A stretch of DNA of 64,000 bases, taken from positions 1 through 64,000 of the forward strand of contig NZ_JOFQ01000020.1 of NCBI RefSeq assembly GCF_000718305.1, read 5' to 3'. The stretch comes from Streptomyces niger (GTDB taxonomy: Bacteria > Actinomycetota > Actinomycetes > Streptomycetales > Streptomycetaceae). Positions 32,664 through 41,280 of the stretch are shown piece by piece (the stretch's first letter is position 1; every line of letters starts with the position of its first letter). A model generated the notes under the pieces. It made no database searches and was not told the DNA's origin. It worked only from the letters and a program-made list of their open reading frames with translations. Made by a program: the position numbers and the translations under genes.

Positions 32664-33881
32664 TCACGGCAGCAGCGACTCCGCCACGTCGGCGGCGCGG
32701 GCCGTGCCGCCCTCGGCGCGGAGTTCGGTCCGCAGTGCGGCCGACCGGCGGGCCACCTCCGGGTCGGAGGTCAGCTCCAGCAGCGCGGTGCGCAGCGCCT
32801 CGGGCGTGGCGTCCGCGGTGTCGATCCGCCGGGCCACGCCCAGCGACACCAGCTGGTCGGCGTTGCCGAACTGATCGGCGCTCTGCGGTACCGCGATCAT
32901 CGGCACGCCCGCGTGCAGCCCTTCACTGGAGCCGCCCATGCCGGCGTGCGTGACGAACGCGTCGGCCTGCTCCAGGATCGCCAACTGCGGAACCCACGAG
33001 TGCACTTCGACGTTGGACGGAACGGTGCCCAGCTCCGCCGGATCGGTGTCCTTCCCGATCTGCAGGACGACGTGCCAGTCCGGCAGGTCCCCGAAGGCGG
33101 CCAGGCACCGCCGGTAGAAGTCCGGCAGCCGGGTGTAGGCCGAGCCCAGCGAGATCAGCAGGACTTTTCGGGCGCCGGCGGGGCGGGTCCAGGTGCCCTG
33201 GTCGCTCCGGTCGCCGAAACACGGGCCGACGAAGGTCACGGCGTCGTGGTCCACGGCGTCGGCGTGCGGCTGCATGGCCCGCGGGATCATGGCCACCGCG
33301 CGCACCGGCCGGCCGGAGAAGTCGCCCGGGTCCGGCGTGGTGGCCCCGTTGCCGGCCAGCCAGGCGGCGAACTTCGCGAAGTAGGCGTCGGCCCCGGGCA
33401 GCGCGCGGATCCGCGCGCCGATGTCGTCCGCTTCGCTCCGCCACCCCACGTACGTCGGCGAGAGCTGGAGCGTGGGACGCCCCTGGGACTCGGCCAGCGC
33501 GCGGCCCGCGTAGCCGCCGATGTCGTACAGGTACAGGTCGGCGGGGTCGTCGTCGTACAGCTCGTGCAGCTGCGGCAGCATCTCGATGGCGTCGTCGAGG
33601 AAGGTGGTCATCCCCGCGACCGGCTCCTCGGGCCAGGCGCTGCCGGTCACCGGGGGAAGGGTGGAGCGGTACGGGCGCAGCTCGGCGCCGGTGGCGGTGA
33701 CCACGTCGCGCAGGAACGGGTCGTTGGCGTAGGTGACGCGGTGACCGCGGGCCACCAGCTCCCGGATGATCTCGATGCCGGGCAGGGTGTGGCTGATCAC
33801 GGGGTTGCCGATCATCGCGATGTGGGCGCGGCGCGGCGACGTGCCGGAGGCGGGGGAGGCCCCGGGGGTACGGGAACGCAT
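32664..33881 (-). CDS. mgt: macrolide-type GT1 glycosyltransferase
   Basis: A 405-residue GT-B glycosyltransferase. HIAMIGNPVISHTLPGIEIIRELVARGHRVTY is the acceptor-side start and WVPQLAILEQADAFVTHAGMGGSSEGLHAGVPMIAVPQSADQFGNADQL the nucleotide-sugar motif of the OleD/Mgt group, which inactivates macrolides by glucosylation. The N-terminal 18 residues are polar. Upstream lies a possible 10-codon leader peptide under its own promoter, then a structured 108-nt stretch. This hints at antibiotic-induced attenuation. It is divergent from a P450 gene. Confidence 0.88.
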   Translation of the reverse strand: MRSRTPGASPASGTSPRRAHIAMIGNPVISHTLPGIEIIRELVARGHRVTYANDPFLRDVVTATGAELRPYRSTLPPVTGSAWPEEPVAGMTTFLDDAIEMLPQLHELYDDDPADLYLYDIGGYAGRALAESQGRPTLQLSPTYVGWRSEADDIGARIRALPGADAYFAKFAAWLAGNGATTPDPGDFSGRPVRAVAMIPRAMQPHADAVDHDAVTFVGPCFGDRSDQGTWTRPAGARKVLLISLGSAYTRLPDFYRRCLAAFGDLPDWHVVLQIGKDTDPAELGTVPSNVEVHSWVPQLAILEQADAFVTHAGMGGSSEGLHAGVPMIAVPQSADQFGNADQLVSLGVARRIDTADATPEALRTALLELTSDPEVARRSAALRTELRAEGGTARAADVAESLLP

Positions 33882-33989
33882 GAAGGATCACTCGATTCAG
33901 GTCTACGGAAGAGCAGGACACGGCGGCCCGTCGCCTGTCAGAAGGCGCGGGCGGGGGCGCGGCGGCAGCGAACCGCCGGCGGGGCCGTG

Positions 33990-34022
33990 TCAGCCGTAGA
34001 GCTGGACCTGGTGGTAACCCAT
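33990..34022 (-). CDS. possible 10-residue leader peptide (MGYHQVQLYG) before mgt
   Basis: ATG to TGA encodes MGYHQVQLYG. The -10 TACGGT lies exactly 6 nt upstream, giving a leaderless start. Immediately after the stop, GACACGGC can pair with GCCGTGTC about 60 nt later, enclosing smaller stems (CGGCGG/CCGCCG and CGCCT/AGGCG). A stalled ribosome on the leader could change this folding and so mgt expression. Inferred from layout only. Confidence 0.5.
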   Translation of the reverse strand: MGYHQVQLYG

Positions 34023-34028
34023 GGCCCC

Positions 34029-34058
34029 ACCGTAGCCTGATGTGACGGAAGTGACCAA
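34029..34058 (-). promoter_or_regulatory. mgt leader promoter
   Basis: On the minus strand: -35 TTGGTC (34058-34053), 18-bp spacer, -10 TACGGT (34034-34029). An AT-rich stretch (GTAATTCAG) abuts the -35, a feature of WblC/WhiB7-activated resistance promoters; that link is inference. Confidence 0.55.
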
Positions 34059-34091
34059 CTGAATTACGCATGCCCGGCAAGGGGGAGCCAC

Positions 34092-35288
34092 GTGACGGAC
34101 ACCGTCGAACTAACCGCACTCGTACCGGACTTCAACACCGACCCGTACCCGCACTACGCCGCGCTGCGCGACCGGGGTCCGGTGCACCGGGTGCGGCTGC
34201 CCGACGGCCGGGAGGTCTGGCTGATCGTCGGCCACGACGAGGGCAGAGCCGCCCTCGTCGACCCGCGGCTGCGGAAGGACTGGTCGGCGCACCCCCAATG
34301 GCAGCCCGCCGAAGGCAGCGGCCAGCTCCTCGCCAACATGCTGCAGAGCGACCCGCCCCGCCACACCCGGCTGCGCAAGCTGGTCACCAGGGCGTTCACC
34401 GCCCGCGCCGTCGAGGCCCTGCGCCCCGCCGTCCAGCGGATCACCGACGACCTGATCGACGCCATGCTCGCGAAGGCCGGCGACGGCCGCGCCGACCTCG
34501 TCGAAGGGCTCGCCTACCCGCTGCCCATGACGGTGATCTGCGAGCTGCTGGGCGTGCCCGACCTGGACCGGGAGCGGTTCCGGCGCTGGTCGGACGCGTT
34601 CGTCACCACCGACGGGCCGGGCGGCACCGAGAACACGGAGGCCGAGCTCGCGCGCTACGTCGGGCAGCTCGTCGAGGACAAGCGGCGCTCCCCGGGCGCG
34701 GACCTCTTCAGTACGCTCGTCCGCACCACCGACGAGGACGGCGACCGGCTCTCCGGCGACGAACTGGTGGGCATGGCCTTCCTCTTGTTGGTTGCCGGGC
34801 ACGAGACGACCGTCGGACTGATCGCCAACGGCGTGCTCGCGCTGCTCCGCCACCCCGACCAGCTCGCCGCGCTGCGCGCCGACTGGGGGCTGCTGGACAA
34901 CGCCGTCGAGGAGATGCTGCGGTACGACGGGCCCGTGGAGACCACCACCTGGCGGTACGCCGCCGAGCCGGTCGAGATCGGCGGCACGGTGCTGCCGGCC
35001 GGGGACACCGTGGTCGTCGCGCTGGGCTCGGCCGACCGGGAGAGCAGCCGGTTCGCCGCCGCCGACCGCTTCGACATCACCCGCGACACCCGCGGCCACC
35101 TGGCCTTCGGCCACGGCATCCACTACTGCCTGGGCGCCCCGCTGGCCCGCATGGAGGCGCGCATCGCCGTCCGCACGCTCCTGGAGCGCTGCCCGGACCT
35201 GGCCCTGGACGCCGACCCCGCCGCGCTGGCCTGGCGCCCCGGCATCCTCATGCGCGGTCCGGTCCGCCTCCCGGTGCGGGTGCGCTGA
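34092..35288 (+). CDS. cytochrome P450
   Basis: A 398-residue soluble bacterial P450. Motifs: LQSDPPRHTRLRKLVTRAFT (helix C), FLLLVAGHETTVGLI (I-helix oxygen pocket), EEMLRYDGPVETTTWRYA (ExxR and following) and HLAFGHGIHYCLGAPLARMEA (heme Cys). Resembles the CYP105/CYP107 macrolide-oxidising types. No ferredoxin gene is adjacent. GTG 34092 has AAGGGGGAG about 7 nt upstream. Substrate unknown; the divergent macrolide glycosyltransferase may be coincidental or point to xenobiotic detoxification. Confidence 0.95.
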   Translation: MTDTVELTALVPDFNTDPYPHYAALRDRGPVHRVRLPDGREVWLIVGHDEGRAALVDPRLRKDWSAHPQWQPAEGSGQLLANMLQSDPPRHTRLRKLVTRAFTARAVEALRPAVQRITDDLIDAMLAKAGDGRADLVEGLAYPLPMTVICELLGVPDLDRERFRRWSDAFVTTDGPGGTENTEAELARYVGQLVEDKRRSPGADLFSTLVRTTDEDGDRLSGDELVGMAFLLLVAGHETTVGLIANGVLALLRHPDQLAALRADWGLLDNAVEEMLRYDGPVETTTWRYAAEPVEIGGTVLPAGDTVVVALGSADRESSRFAAADRFDITRDTRGHLAFGHGIHYCLGAPLARMEARIAVRTLLERCPDLALDADPAALAWRPGILMRGPVRLPVRVR

Positions 35289-35292
35289 ACGG

Positions 35293-35328
35293 CACTCCGT
35301 ACGCCGGGACCACTCCGTACGCCGGGAC
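35293..35328. repeat. perfect 18-bp tandem duplication
   Basis: CACTCCGTACGCCGGGAC occurs twice head to tail (35293-35310 and 35311-35328), just after the P450 stop. The rest of the gap to 35491 carries no clear gene. Confidence 0.85.
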
Positions 35329-35491
35329 CACCGGCTCCGGGACGGGCCGCGTGGCCCGTCTCCGTATCCGGGCGCCGCGTTTCAGTCACTGGGCCACCCC
35401 TTCACCGACCGGGCCGCATCTGCCAGCCTTAAGCTCTTGATCTTGCCAGTCTCGATCTCGCCGCAGCCCCCGCCGCGTCACAGGAGCCGTC

Positions 35492-36364
35492 ATGAAGCGT
35501 GCCGTCACGCTGTCCGCCCTCGCCTGCCTTCTCGCCGCCACCGCGGCGGCGCCCACCGTGTTCGCCGACGGCGCCACGCCGGACGCGTCCGGCGCGCCGA
35601 CCGCCAAGGCCGCCAAGGCCGCCAAGGTGAGGACGAAGGTCGTGTACCGGACCGCGCCCACCCTGCTGGACACCGTGCCGCGCCGCGGCACCCTGCGGGT
35701 CTGCACCACCGGCGACTACCGCCCCTTCACGTCCCGGGACCGCAAGACCGAGAAGTACAGCGGCATCGACATCGACATGGCGCGGGACCTGGCGAAGAGC
35801 CTGGACGCCAAGGCGACCTTCGTGCCCACCACCTGGGCGAGCCTGGTCGCCGACCTCGACGGCGGGCGCTGCGACATAGCCGTGGGCGGCGTCTCGGTCA
35901 CCCTGCCGCGCGCCCGCAAGCTCGCCTTCAGCGAGCCGACCCGGACCGACGGCAAGACGCCCATCGTGCGCTGCGACGACAAGAAGAAGTACCGCACGCT
36001 GAAGGACATCGACAAGCCGGAGACGACCGTCGTCGTCAACCCGGGCGGCACCAACGAGGAGTTCGCCAGGGCCCAGCTCGACAAGGCGAAGATCAAGGTC
36101 CACAAGGACAACAACACGATCTTCGACGAGATCGTCGAGGGCCGCGCCGACGTGATGATGACCGACGCCAGCGAGACGCTCTACCAGGCCAAGCTCCACC
36201 CCGAGCTGTGCTCCGTGCACCCGGACAAGCCCTTCACCTTCGCCGAGAAGGCCTACGCGCTGCCGCGCGACGACACCCGGTTCAAGGAGTACGTCGATCA
36301 GTTCGTGCACCTGGCGACCCACGACGGCACGTACGAGAAGTACGAGGACGAGTGGATGAAGTGA
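35492..36364 (+). CDS. secreted PheC-like / solute-binding protein
   Basis: A 290-residue precursor with a Sec signal (RAVTLSALACLLAATAAAPTVFA). No clear lipobox is seen, so it is probably secreted and not anchored. The mature part is a type 2 periplasmic-binding fold: LRVCTTGDYRPFTSRD, YSGIDIDMARDLAKSL, GRCDIAVGGVSVTLPRARKLAFSEPT, VVVNPGGTNEEFARAQL, ADVMMTDASETLYQAKLHPELC. These match cyclohexadienyl dehydratase PheC closely, so it may be an extracytoplasmic dehydratase-like protein instead of a transport component; no ABC permease is adjacent. ATG 35492 has CAGGAG 8 nt upstream. Confidence 0.85.
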   Translation: MKRAVTLSALACLLAATAAAPTVFADGATPDASGAPTAKAAKAAKVRTKVVYRTAPTLLDTVPRRGTLRVCTTGDYRPFTSRDRKTEKYSGIDIDMARDLAKSLDAKATFVPTTWASLVADLDGGRCDIAVGGVSVTLPRARKLAFSEPTRTDGKTPIVRCDDKKKYRTLKDIDKPETTVVVNPGGTNEEFARAQLDKAKIKVHKDNNTIFDEIVEGRADVMMTDASETLYQAKLHPELCSVHPDKPFTFAEKAYALPRDDTRFKEYVDQFVHLATHDGTYEKYEDEWMK

Positions 36365-36392
36365 CACCGGGGCCCGTCGCCCCGGCGCGGCA

Positions 36393-39300
36393 TCAGCCGT
36401 CCGTGTCGTAGAGCATCGCGCACGTCGCGCCCCAGCCGCCCGGGTAGTGGTCGTCGAGGGCGGTGAGCGCGTGCCTGAGGGCGGGGAGCAGCGTGCCGTA
36501 CGGGTCGGTCAGCGGGTCGAAGTAGGGGTGGCCGGGCAGGGCGCCCGGCCGCCCGCCGGGCGTCCCGGACCCGGCCGGGAACCGGGCCGGCTCCGGGCCG
36601 AGCCAGGCGGCGCCCAGCGCCCGCGCCATCGCCGCCGTCGGGTCGGACGGGGCGAGCGGCCGGACGAGACGGTGGTACCGGCGGACCGGCGAGTCCTCGG
36701 AGAAGAGCACGTAGTCGCGTACGGGCGCGTGCCGCACCAGGTGGAACGCCTCGTTCCTGGCGGCCGGGTCGGCGGTCTGCTCGAAGACCCGGCCGAGGAA
36801 CGCCGCTGCCGCCGGCAGGTCGCCCAGCGCCAGCGCGTGGTACGCGGCCACCGCGCCCTGCCCGTGGTCGCGGGCGCGCAGCCGCAGTGCGTCGTGCGAG
36901 TGCCACCAGGTGAACCCGGCGGTCTCCGGCCGCCCCGCCAGGTCGCGCAGCAGCAGGTGGCGCAGCAGGGGATGCAGCTGGTCGGACTGGCTGTCCTGCA
37001 CCGGCGGGGTGAGCAGGCCGTGCGAGCGGAAGTGCGCCAGGGCGCCCTGCGTGCCCGTGCCGGCGTCGCCCCACAGCCCCCAGGCGGTGAAGGCGTGGTC
37101 CAGGTCGACCGCGGCGGCGACCCGCGGCAGCAGCTCCCGCACCTCCGGTGGCACGTCCCGCAGCAGCGTGTCGAGCAGGTCCCCGGCCAGGTCCCAGCCG
37201 TCCCCGGCGGGCCGCTGCCCGGCCGGCGTGAGCAGGCGGCGCAGCCGGTACGCCCAGTCGGTGTCCTCCGGGAAGAGGGGCAGCGCGTCCAGCAGCGCGG
37301 CGACCGCGCCGGGGTGGCCGCGGGTCAGGTCGTGCACGATACGGCCGAGCCAGGCGGCCGGGCGGGCCACCGGCGGCCGGGGCAGGCCGCGGGTGCCGTC
37401 GAGCGTCTCGGCGGCCAGCTCGGTGACCTCCTGCAGGGTGGCCCCGGCGAGCTGCGCGACGACCAGATCGTCCGCCGTCCGCGTCTCCTGGCGGTGCGTC
37501 AGGCGCCAGTGGGTCAGCTGGTAGCGCAGGTCGGACCCGGCCAGCTGCTCGGGGTCGACCTGCCGGGGCACGGTCCCGGCGGTGGCCACGGCCAGCAGTG
37601 GGTCCCAGGCCGGGGTGGTGCCGCTGTCCAGCGCCCGCGCCTCGGCCAGCGCCTGCAGGAACCTCTCGCCCACCGGGCAGTCGGCGTTGTCCAGCAACAG
37701 GAGGCTGTGCACGGCGCGATCGGAGGCGCGGTAGGCGGCACGGAGGTCCGACAGCAGCGCCCGCAGCAGCACCTCGTCCACGACGGCGGCGTCCCCCGGC
37801 CGGTCCGCCAGCTGCCGCCGCAGGAACCGCAGCAGGTCGTGGTGGGTGCCGGTGCTGCGCCGGGCGACGCCGGCCAGCGCCCGTTCCAGGGAGCGCAGCC
37901 GCAGCCGGGGCTCGCCGAGCAGCGGCAGCAGCGTCCCGATGCCGGGCGGCGGCCGGTCGTCGCCGAGCGTGTCGAGGGCGTGCTGCAGGCCCCTGCGTAC
38001 GGTGCCGGTGACGTCGCCGAGCGGGAAGCGGCCGAGCGCCCCGCGTGCCGCCTCGCCCAGTTCCCGTACGGACCGCGGTGCGGGCGCCAGCGCGAAGGCG
38101 ATGAGCAGCCCGGTGAAGGAGGGGAAGGTCAGCGCCGGGTGCCGGGGGACCGGGAGGTGGAGCTGGCGGGCCGCCTCCAGCGCCAGTTCGGTGACCGAGG
38201 CGTACGTGCCGTCGGGGCCGTCCAGGTCGAGCCAGGCCAGCGGCGCGGACAGCTCCTGGGCGCGCGCCGCCAACTGCCGCAGCAACGTGGTCTTGCCACC
38301 GCCCGGCGGCCCGAGGAAGAGGTACGAGGGCAGCTCGCTGTGCGCGTGCGGGCCGCGGTCCAGCGACTCCAGCACCGCGGCCTTGAGGAGCCGTTCGCCG
38401 CGCGCGTCGGCCAGGTCGACGGCGCCCGGCCAGGGCACGGAGGCGGCGTGGTCGGGAACGCGCGGGCCGGCCAGGACGCCACGGGCGGGGGCGCCCTGCC
38501 GGCCCCCGGGCCGCCCGGGGGAAGCGGGCCGGGCGGCGGGGGCCGTCCCGCCGCCCGGCTCCGGCCGCCGCGGCAGCGGGGTGTCGGTGCGCCCGATCCC
38601 CAGCCGCACCAGCAGCGCGTCGTTCACCCAGGCGAACGCCCTGGCGTGGTCCGGCAGCCGGTCCGGGCCGTCCGGGTGGGCCAGCCAGGCCGGGAAGTCC
38701 GGGGAGCGGCCGACCAGTTCGTCCATCCGGCGGCCCACCGACAGCCCGGTCTCCAGCAGTTCGGCGGTGGGCACGGTGTCGAAGAGTATGGCCTTCGTCG
38801 CGGCGGGGAAGTCGAACTGCCGCAGCCGCTCGGGCACGTCGTACTCCACCGGGTGCGGCACCGCGCGCAGCAGCCCGCCGGAGAACACCTCCGCCAGGTG
38901 CGCGGTCTCTGCGGGCCACGGCACCGACTCCTGCACCAGCCGCATGGCCGGTACCGACACCGGCGCGAGCGCCGCGAGGTGGGCGGCGAGCCGGTACGCC
39001 GCGGGCGAGACGGTGTCCCGGAACCGCAGCACGGCCGCGGCGGCGGCGTCGGCGGTCGGGGGCGGTGCCGGCGCCGCCGCGGCGACCTCGCCCAGCCCGT
39101 CGTCCGCGGCCGGTGCGGTGCGCAGCAAAGGCAGTACGGCCGTGCCGCCGGGCGAGGCGACGAGGCGGGCCCACTCCGCGACCGAGGCCGGGCGCGGCGC
39201 CAGCACGGGGATCGGCACGCCGCGGAAGGACGCCAGCTCCGGCGGCAGTCCGGAGGCGGTGACCTGCCAGGTGGCGTTGGCCGAGGCCCGGCCGCGCGAG

Positions 39301-40220
39301 GTCACCTCCCAGCGGTCGGCGCGCACCCCCGAGCCCTTCCACATCTGCGGCGGCAGCACCTGCAGCACCGCCGTCGGGCCGCACCGTCCCCACCCGGCGA
39401 GCACCTCCTGCGCCCGGCCGCTGCGCCAGGCCGAGCCGATGCCGTCGGTGACGACGAGCACCATCGTGGCGCCGGAGGGGTCGGCGAGCACGGCCGGGTC
39501 GCCGTTGGCCGGGCCGTCCCCGAAGGGGCTGCCGCGCAGCGCCGGCCGGCCGCCGCCGCGGGTGTGCAGCCCGTACACCCGTACGTCGCGGAAGGCGCCG
39601 AGTCGTTCCAGCACGCCGCGCAGCTCGCCGCAGAGCCGCTGCCACAGCAGCATGGACGTGCCGTCGTCGATGACCAGCGCCAGGTCCAGCCAGCGTTCGC
39701 GGGCCGGCAGGATCGCCACGTCCGGGAGCCCGGTCTCGGCCATCGCGTCCACCGTCGCGGCCTCGTCGACCTCCGTACGGACCGGGCTGGGGCGCTGCTG
39801 CTGGAGCGGGCGCAGCGCGCGGGAGAGGGCGAGCGCGTCGGTGACGGCCTTGCCCTCGGGGGCGCGGACGGACACGGCCGGGCGGCCGCCGTCCCTGCCG
39901 CGCGTGACGGTGTGCTGCGAGCCCCCGTGCAGGCCGTGTCCGGCGTCCGCGCGACGGGGCGTGCGGGCGGGCGGCGAGGGGTGGGCCGTGCGGCCCGGGG
40001 CGCGGCTGGGCGGCACGGACGCCGGCCCGGCGGGACCGGCCGGGCGTGCGGTGTCGCCGGGCTCCGGTGGCGGGGCGCCGTCCTCGGGTGGCGACTCCGG
40101 GGGAGCGGCGTCCGCCGCCGGCGCGGGCAGCCGGGTGGCCAGCCAGAGCGCGTCCAGCAACTCCTGGGGCGACAGCGGCAGTCCGCTGTCGTCCAGGATG
40201 CGGCGGGCACGCTCGGGCAC
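36393..40220 (-). CDS. vWA-like domain fused to P-loop NTPase (SAV_2336 N-terminal type)
   Basis: A 1,275-residue protein. Residues 1-30 (PERARRILDDSGLPLSPQELLDALWLA) match the SAV_2336-type start; 35-120 is Pro/Ala linker. Residues ~175-330 are vWA-like: WLDLALVIDDGTSM (degenerate MIDAS DxGTS), VLVVTDGIGSAWR, AVLQVLPPQMWKGSGVRADRW. A second half has a Walker A (FLGPPGGGKTTLLRQL, ~residue 632) and Walker B (LLLLDNADC, ~842), then helical repeats (HPLLRHLLLRDLAG, AVAAYHALALGDLPAAAAFLGRVF), a STAND-like layout. Its GTG is 4 nt after the MoxR stop. It is the last gene of the four-gene operon and probably the large switch of a conflict system. Confidence 0.85.
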   Translation of the reverse strand: MPERARRILDDSGLPLSPQELLDALWLATRLPAPAADAAPPESPPEDGAPPPEPGDTARPAGPAGPASVPPSRAPGRTAHPSPPARTPRRADAGHGLHGGSQHTVTRGRDGGRPAVSVRAPEGKAVTDALALSRALRPLQQQRPSPVRTEVDEAATVDAMAETGLPDVAILPARERWLDLALVIDDGTSMLLWQRLCGELRGVLERLGAFRDVRVYGLHTRGGGRPALRGSPFGDGPANGDPAVLADPSGATMVLVVTDGIGSAWRSGRAQEVLAGWGRCGPTAVLQVLPPQMWKGSGVRADRWEVTSRGRASANATWQVTASGLPPELASFRGVPIPVLAPRPASVAEWARLVASPGGTAVLPLLRTAPAADDGLGEVAAAAPAPPPTADAAAAAVLRFRDTVSPAAYRLAAHLAALAPVSVPAMRLVQESVPWPAETAHLAEVFSGGLLRAVPHPVEYDVPERLRQFDFPAATKAILFDTVPTAELLETGLSVGRRMDELVGRSPDFPAWLAHPDGPDRLPDHARAFAWVNDALLVRLGIGRTDTPLPRRPEPGGGTAPAARPASPGRPGGRQGAPARGVLAGPRVPDHAASVPWPGAVDLADARGERLLKAAVLESLDRGPHAHSELPSYLFLGPPGGGKTTLLRQLAARAQELSAPLAWLDLDGPDGTYASVTELALEAARQLHLPVPRHPALTFPSFTGLLIAFALAPAPRSVRELGEAARGALGRFPLGDVTGTVRRGLQHALDTLGDDRPPPGIGTLLPLLGEPRLRLRSLERALAGVARRSTGTHHDLLRFLRRQLADRPGDAAVVDEVLLRALLSDLRAAYRASDRAVHSLLLLDNADCPVGERFLQALAEARALDSGTTPAWDPLLAVATAGTVPRQVDPEQLAGSDLRYQLTHWRLTHRQETRTADDLVVAQLAGATLQEVTELAAETLDGTRGLPRPPVARPAAWLGRIVHDLTRGHPGAVAALLDALPLFPEDTDWAYRLRRLLTPAGQRPAGDGWDLAGDLLDTLLRDVPPEVRELLPRVAAAVDLDHAFTAWGLWGDAGTGTQGALAHFRSHGLLTPPVQDSQSDQLHPLLRHLLLRDLAGRPETAGFTWWHSHDALRLRARDHGQGAVAAYHALALGDLPAAAAFLGRVFEQTADPAARNEAFHLVRHAPVRDYVLFSEDSPVRRYHRLVRPLAPSDPTAAMARALGAAWLGPEPARFPAGSGTPGGRPGALPGHPYFDPLTDPYGTLLPALRHALTALDDHYPGGWGATCAMLYDTDG

Positions 40221-40224
40221 GGCG

Positions 40225-41265
40225 CTACACCGTCCCGCCGAGCCGGTGCAGTACGGCCTTGCGTACCGCCTCGGCGTCGATGTCCACGCCGCCCGCACGC
40301 AGGAAGACGGCGTTGAGGAGCTGGTCGGTGGCGAGTTCGCCGAGCGCGCGGCGGTTGAGGAACGCGGTGAGCAGGTCGTCGACCTCGGGCAGGACGTCAG
40401 GGCCGAGGTGGGCCGCGATGATCTCGCGCAGCCGGGTCTCGTCCGGGTCGGGCAGGTCCAGCCGGACGCAGCGGCGCAGGAAGGCGGGCGGGAAGTCCCG
40501 CTCGCCGTTGCTGGTGATCACCACGACCGGGAACTCCCGGCAGCGGACCCGGCCGCGGTGCACCGGCTCGGTGACGCCGGGGTCGGCGGTGAGCACGTCC
40601 ACGTCGGCCTGGTCCTCGGGCAGCCGGGCCAGCTCCGGGATCTCGAACTCGCCGCTCTCGAAGACCGCGAGCAGGTCGTTGGGCAGGTCCACGTCGCCCT
40701 TGTCCAGCTCGTCGACGAGCAGGACGCGCGGCCGGTCGCGGGGCGCGAGGGCCGTGCCGAGCGGGCCGAGTCGGACGAACGTGCCGATGCCCGGCTCCGG
40801 TTCGTCCCGGTCCCGGCGGAGCGACGCCTCGCGCAGCCGGCCCACCGCGTCGTACCGGTAGAGCGCGTCCTGCAGCGTGGCGCGGCTGTTGACCGGCCAG
40901 TGCAGCACCGGGCCGAGGGACAGCTCGTGCGCGACGGCCTGCGCGAGCGAGGACTTGCCCGTACCGGGGTGGCCGGTGACCAGCAGCGGGCGGCGCAGGT
41001 GCAGCGCGGCGCTCACCACGTCGGCCTGCTCGGGGCCGATCAGGTACGGGCTGCCGCCCGGGCCCGCGCCGCCGGGCGGCGCCGTATCGGCGTGCCCGAA
41101 CCGGCGCCAGGGCGGCGCCTCGGGCATCGCGGGCCGGCGGGCCGTACCGTCGCCGCGGAACAGCCGCCAGCCGTCCGCTGTGCCGGCGCCGCCGGTCGGC
41201 CGGGCGGGCCCGGGGACGGCGGCGTCCGGGGTGTGGGGGTCGGCGGATGCGTTCTCGGTGCTCAT
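40225..41265 (-). CDS. MoxR-type AAA+ ATPase
   Basis: A 346-residue AAA+ protein. A Pro-rich N-terminus (~90 residues) precedes YLIGPEQADVVSAALHLRRPLLVTGHPGTGKSSLAQAVA (Walker A), RPRVLLVDELDKGDVDLPNDLLAVFE (Walker B), FPVVVITSNGERDFPPAFLRRC (sensor 1 and arginine finger) and VRLDLPDPDETRLREII. MoxR ATPases remodel vWA-domain partners; here the vWA-like partner is encoded directly downstream. It starts 15 bp after the protease stop, indicating one transcript. Confidence 0.94.
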   Translation of the reverse strand: MSTENASADPHTPDAAVPGPARPTGGAGTADGWRLFRGDGTARRPAMPEAPPWRRFGHADTAPPGGAGPGGSPYLIGPEQADVVSAALHLRRPLLVTGHPGTGKSSLAQAVAHELSLGPVLHWPVNSRATLQDALYRYDAVGRLREASLRRDRDEPEPGIGTFVRLGPLGTALAPRDRPRVLLVDELDKGDVDLPNDLLAVFESGEFEIPELARLPEDQADVDVLTADPGVTEPVHRGRVRCREFPVVVITSNGERDFPPAFLRRCVRLDLPDPDETRLREIIAAHLGPDVLPEVDDLLTAFLNRRALGELATDQLLNAVFLRAGGVDIDAEAVRKAVLHRLGGTV

Positions 41266-41280
41266 GGCTCCCTGGGCTTC

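Noticed and set aside
36447..40316. A 1,289-codon plus-strand frame opposite the NTPase gene
   Set aside because: Gly/Arg/Gln-rich shadow of the real minus-strand gene, whose Walker motifs and vWA region are clear.
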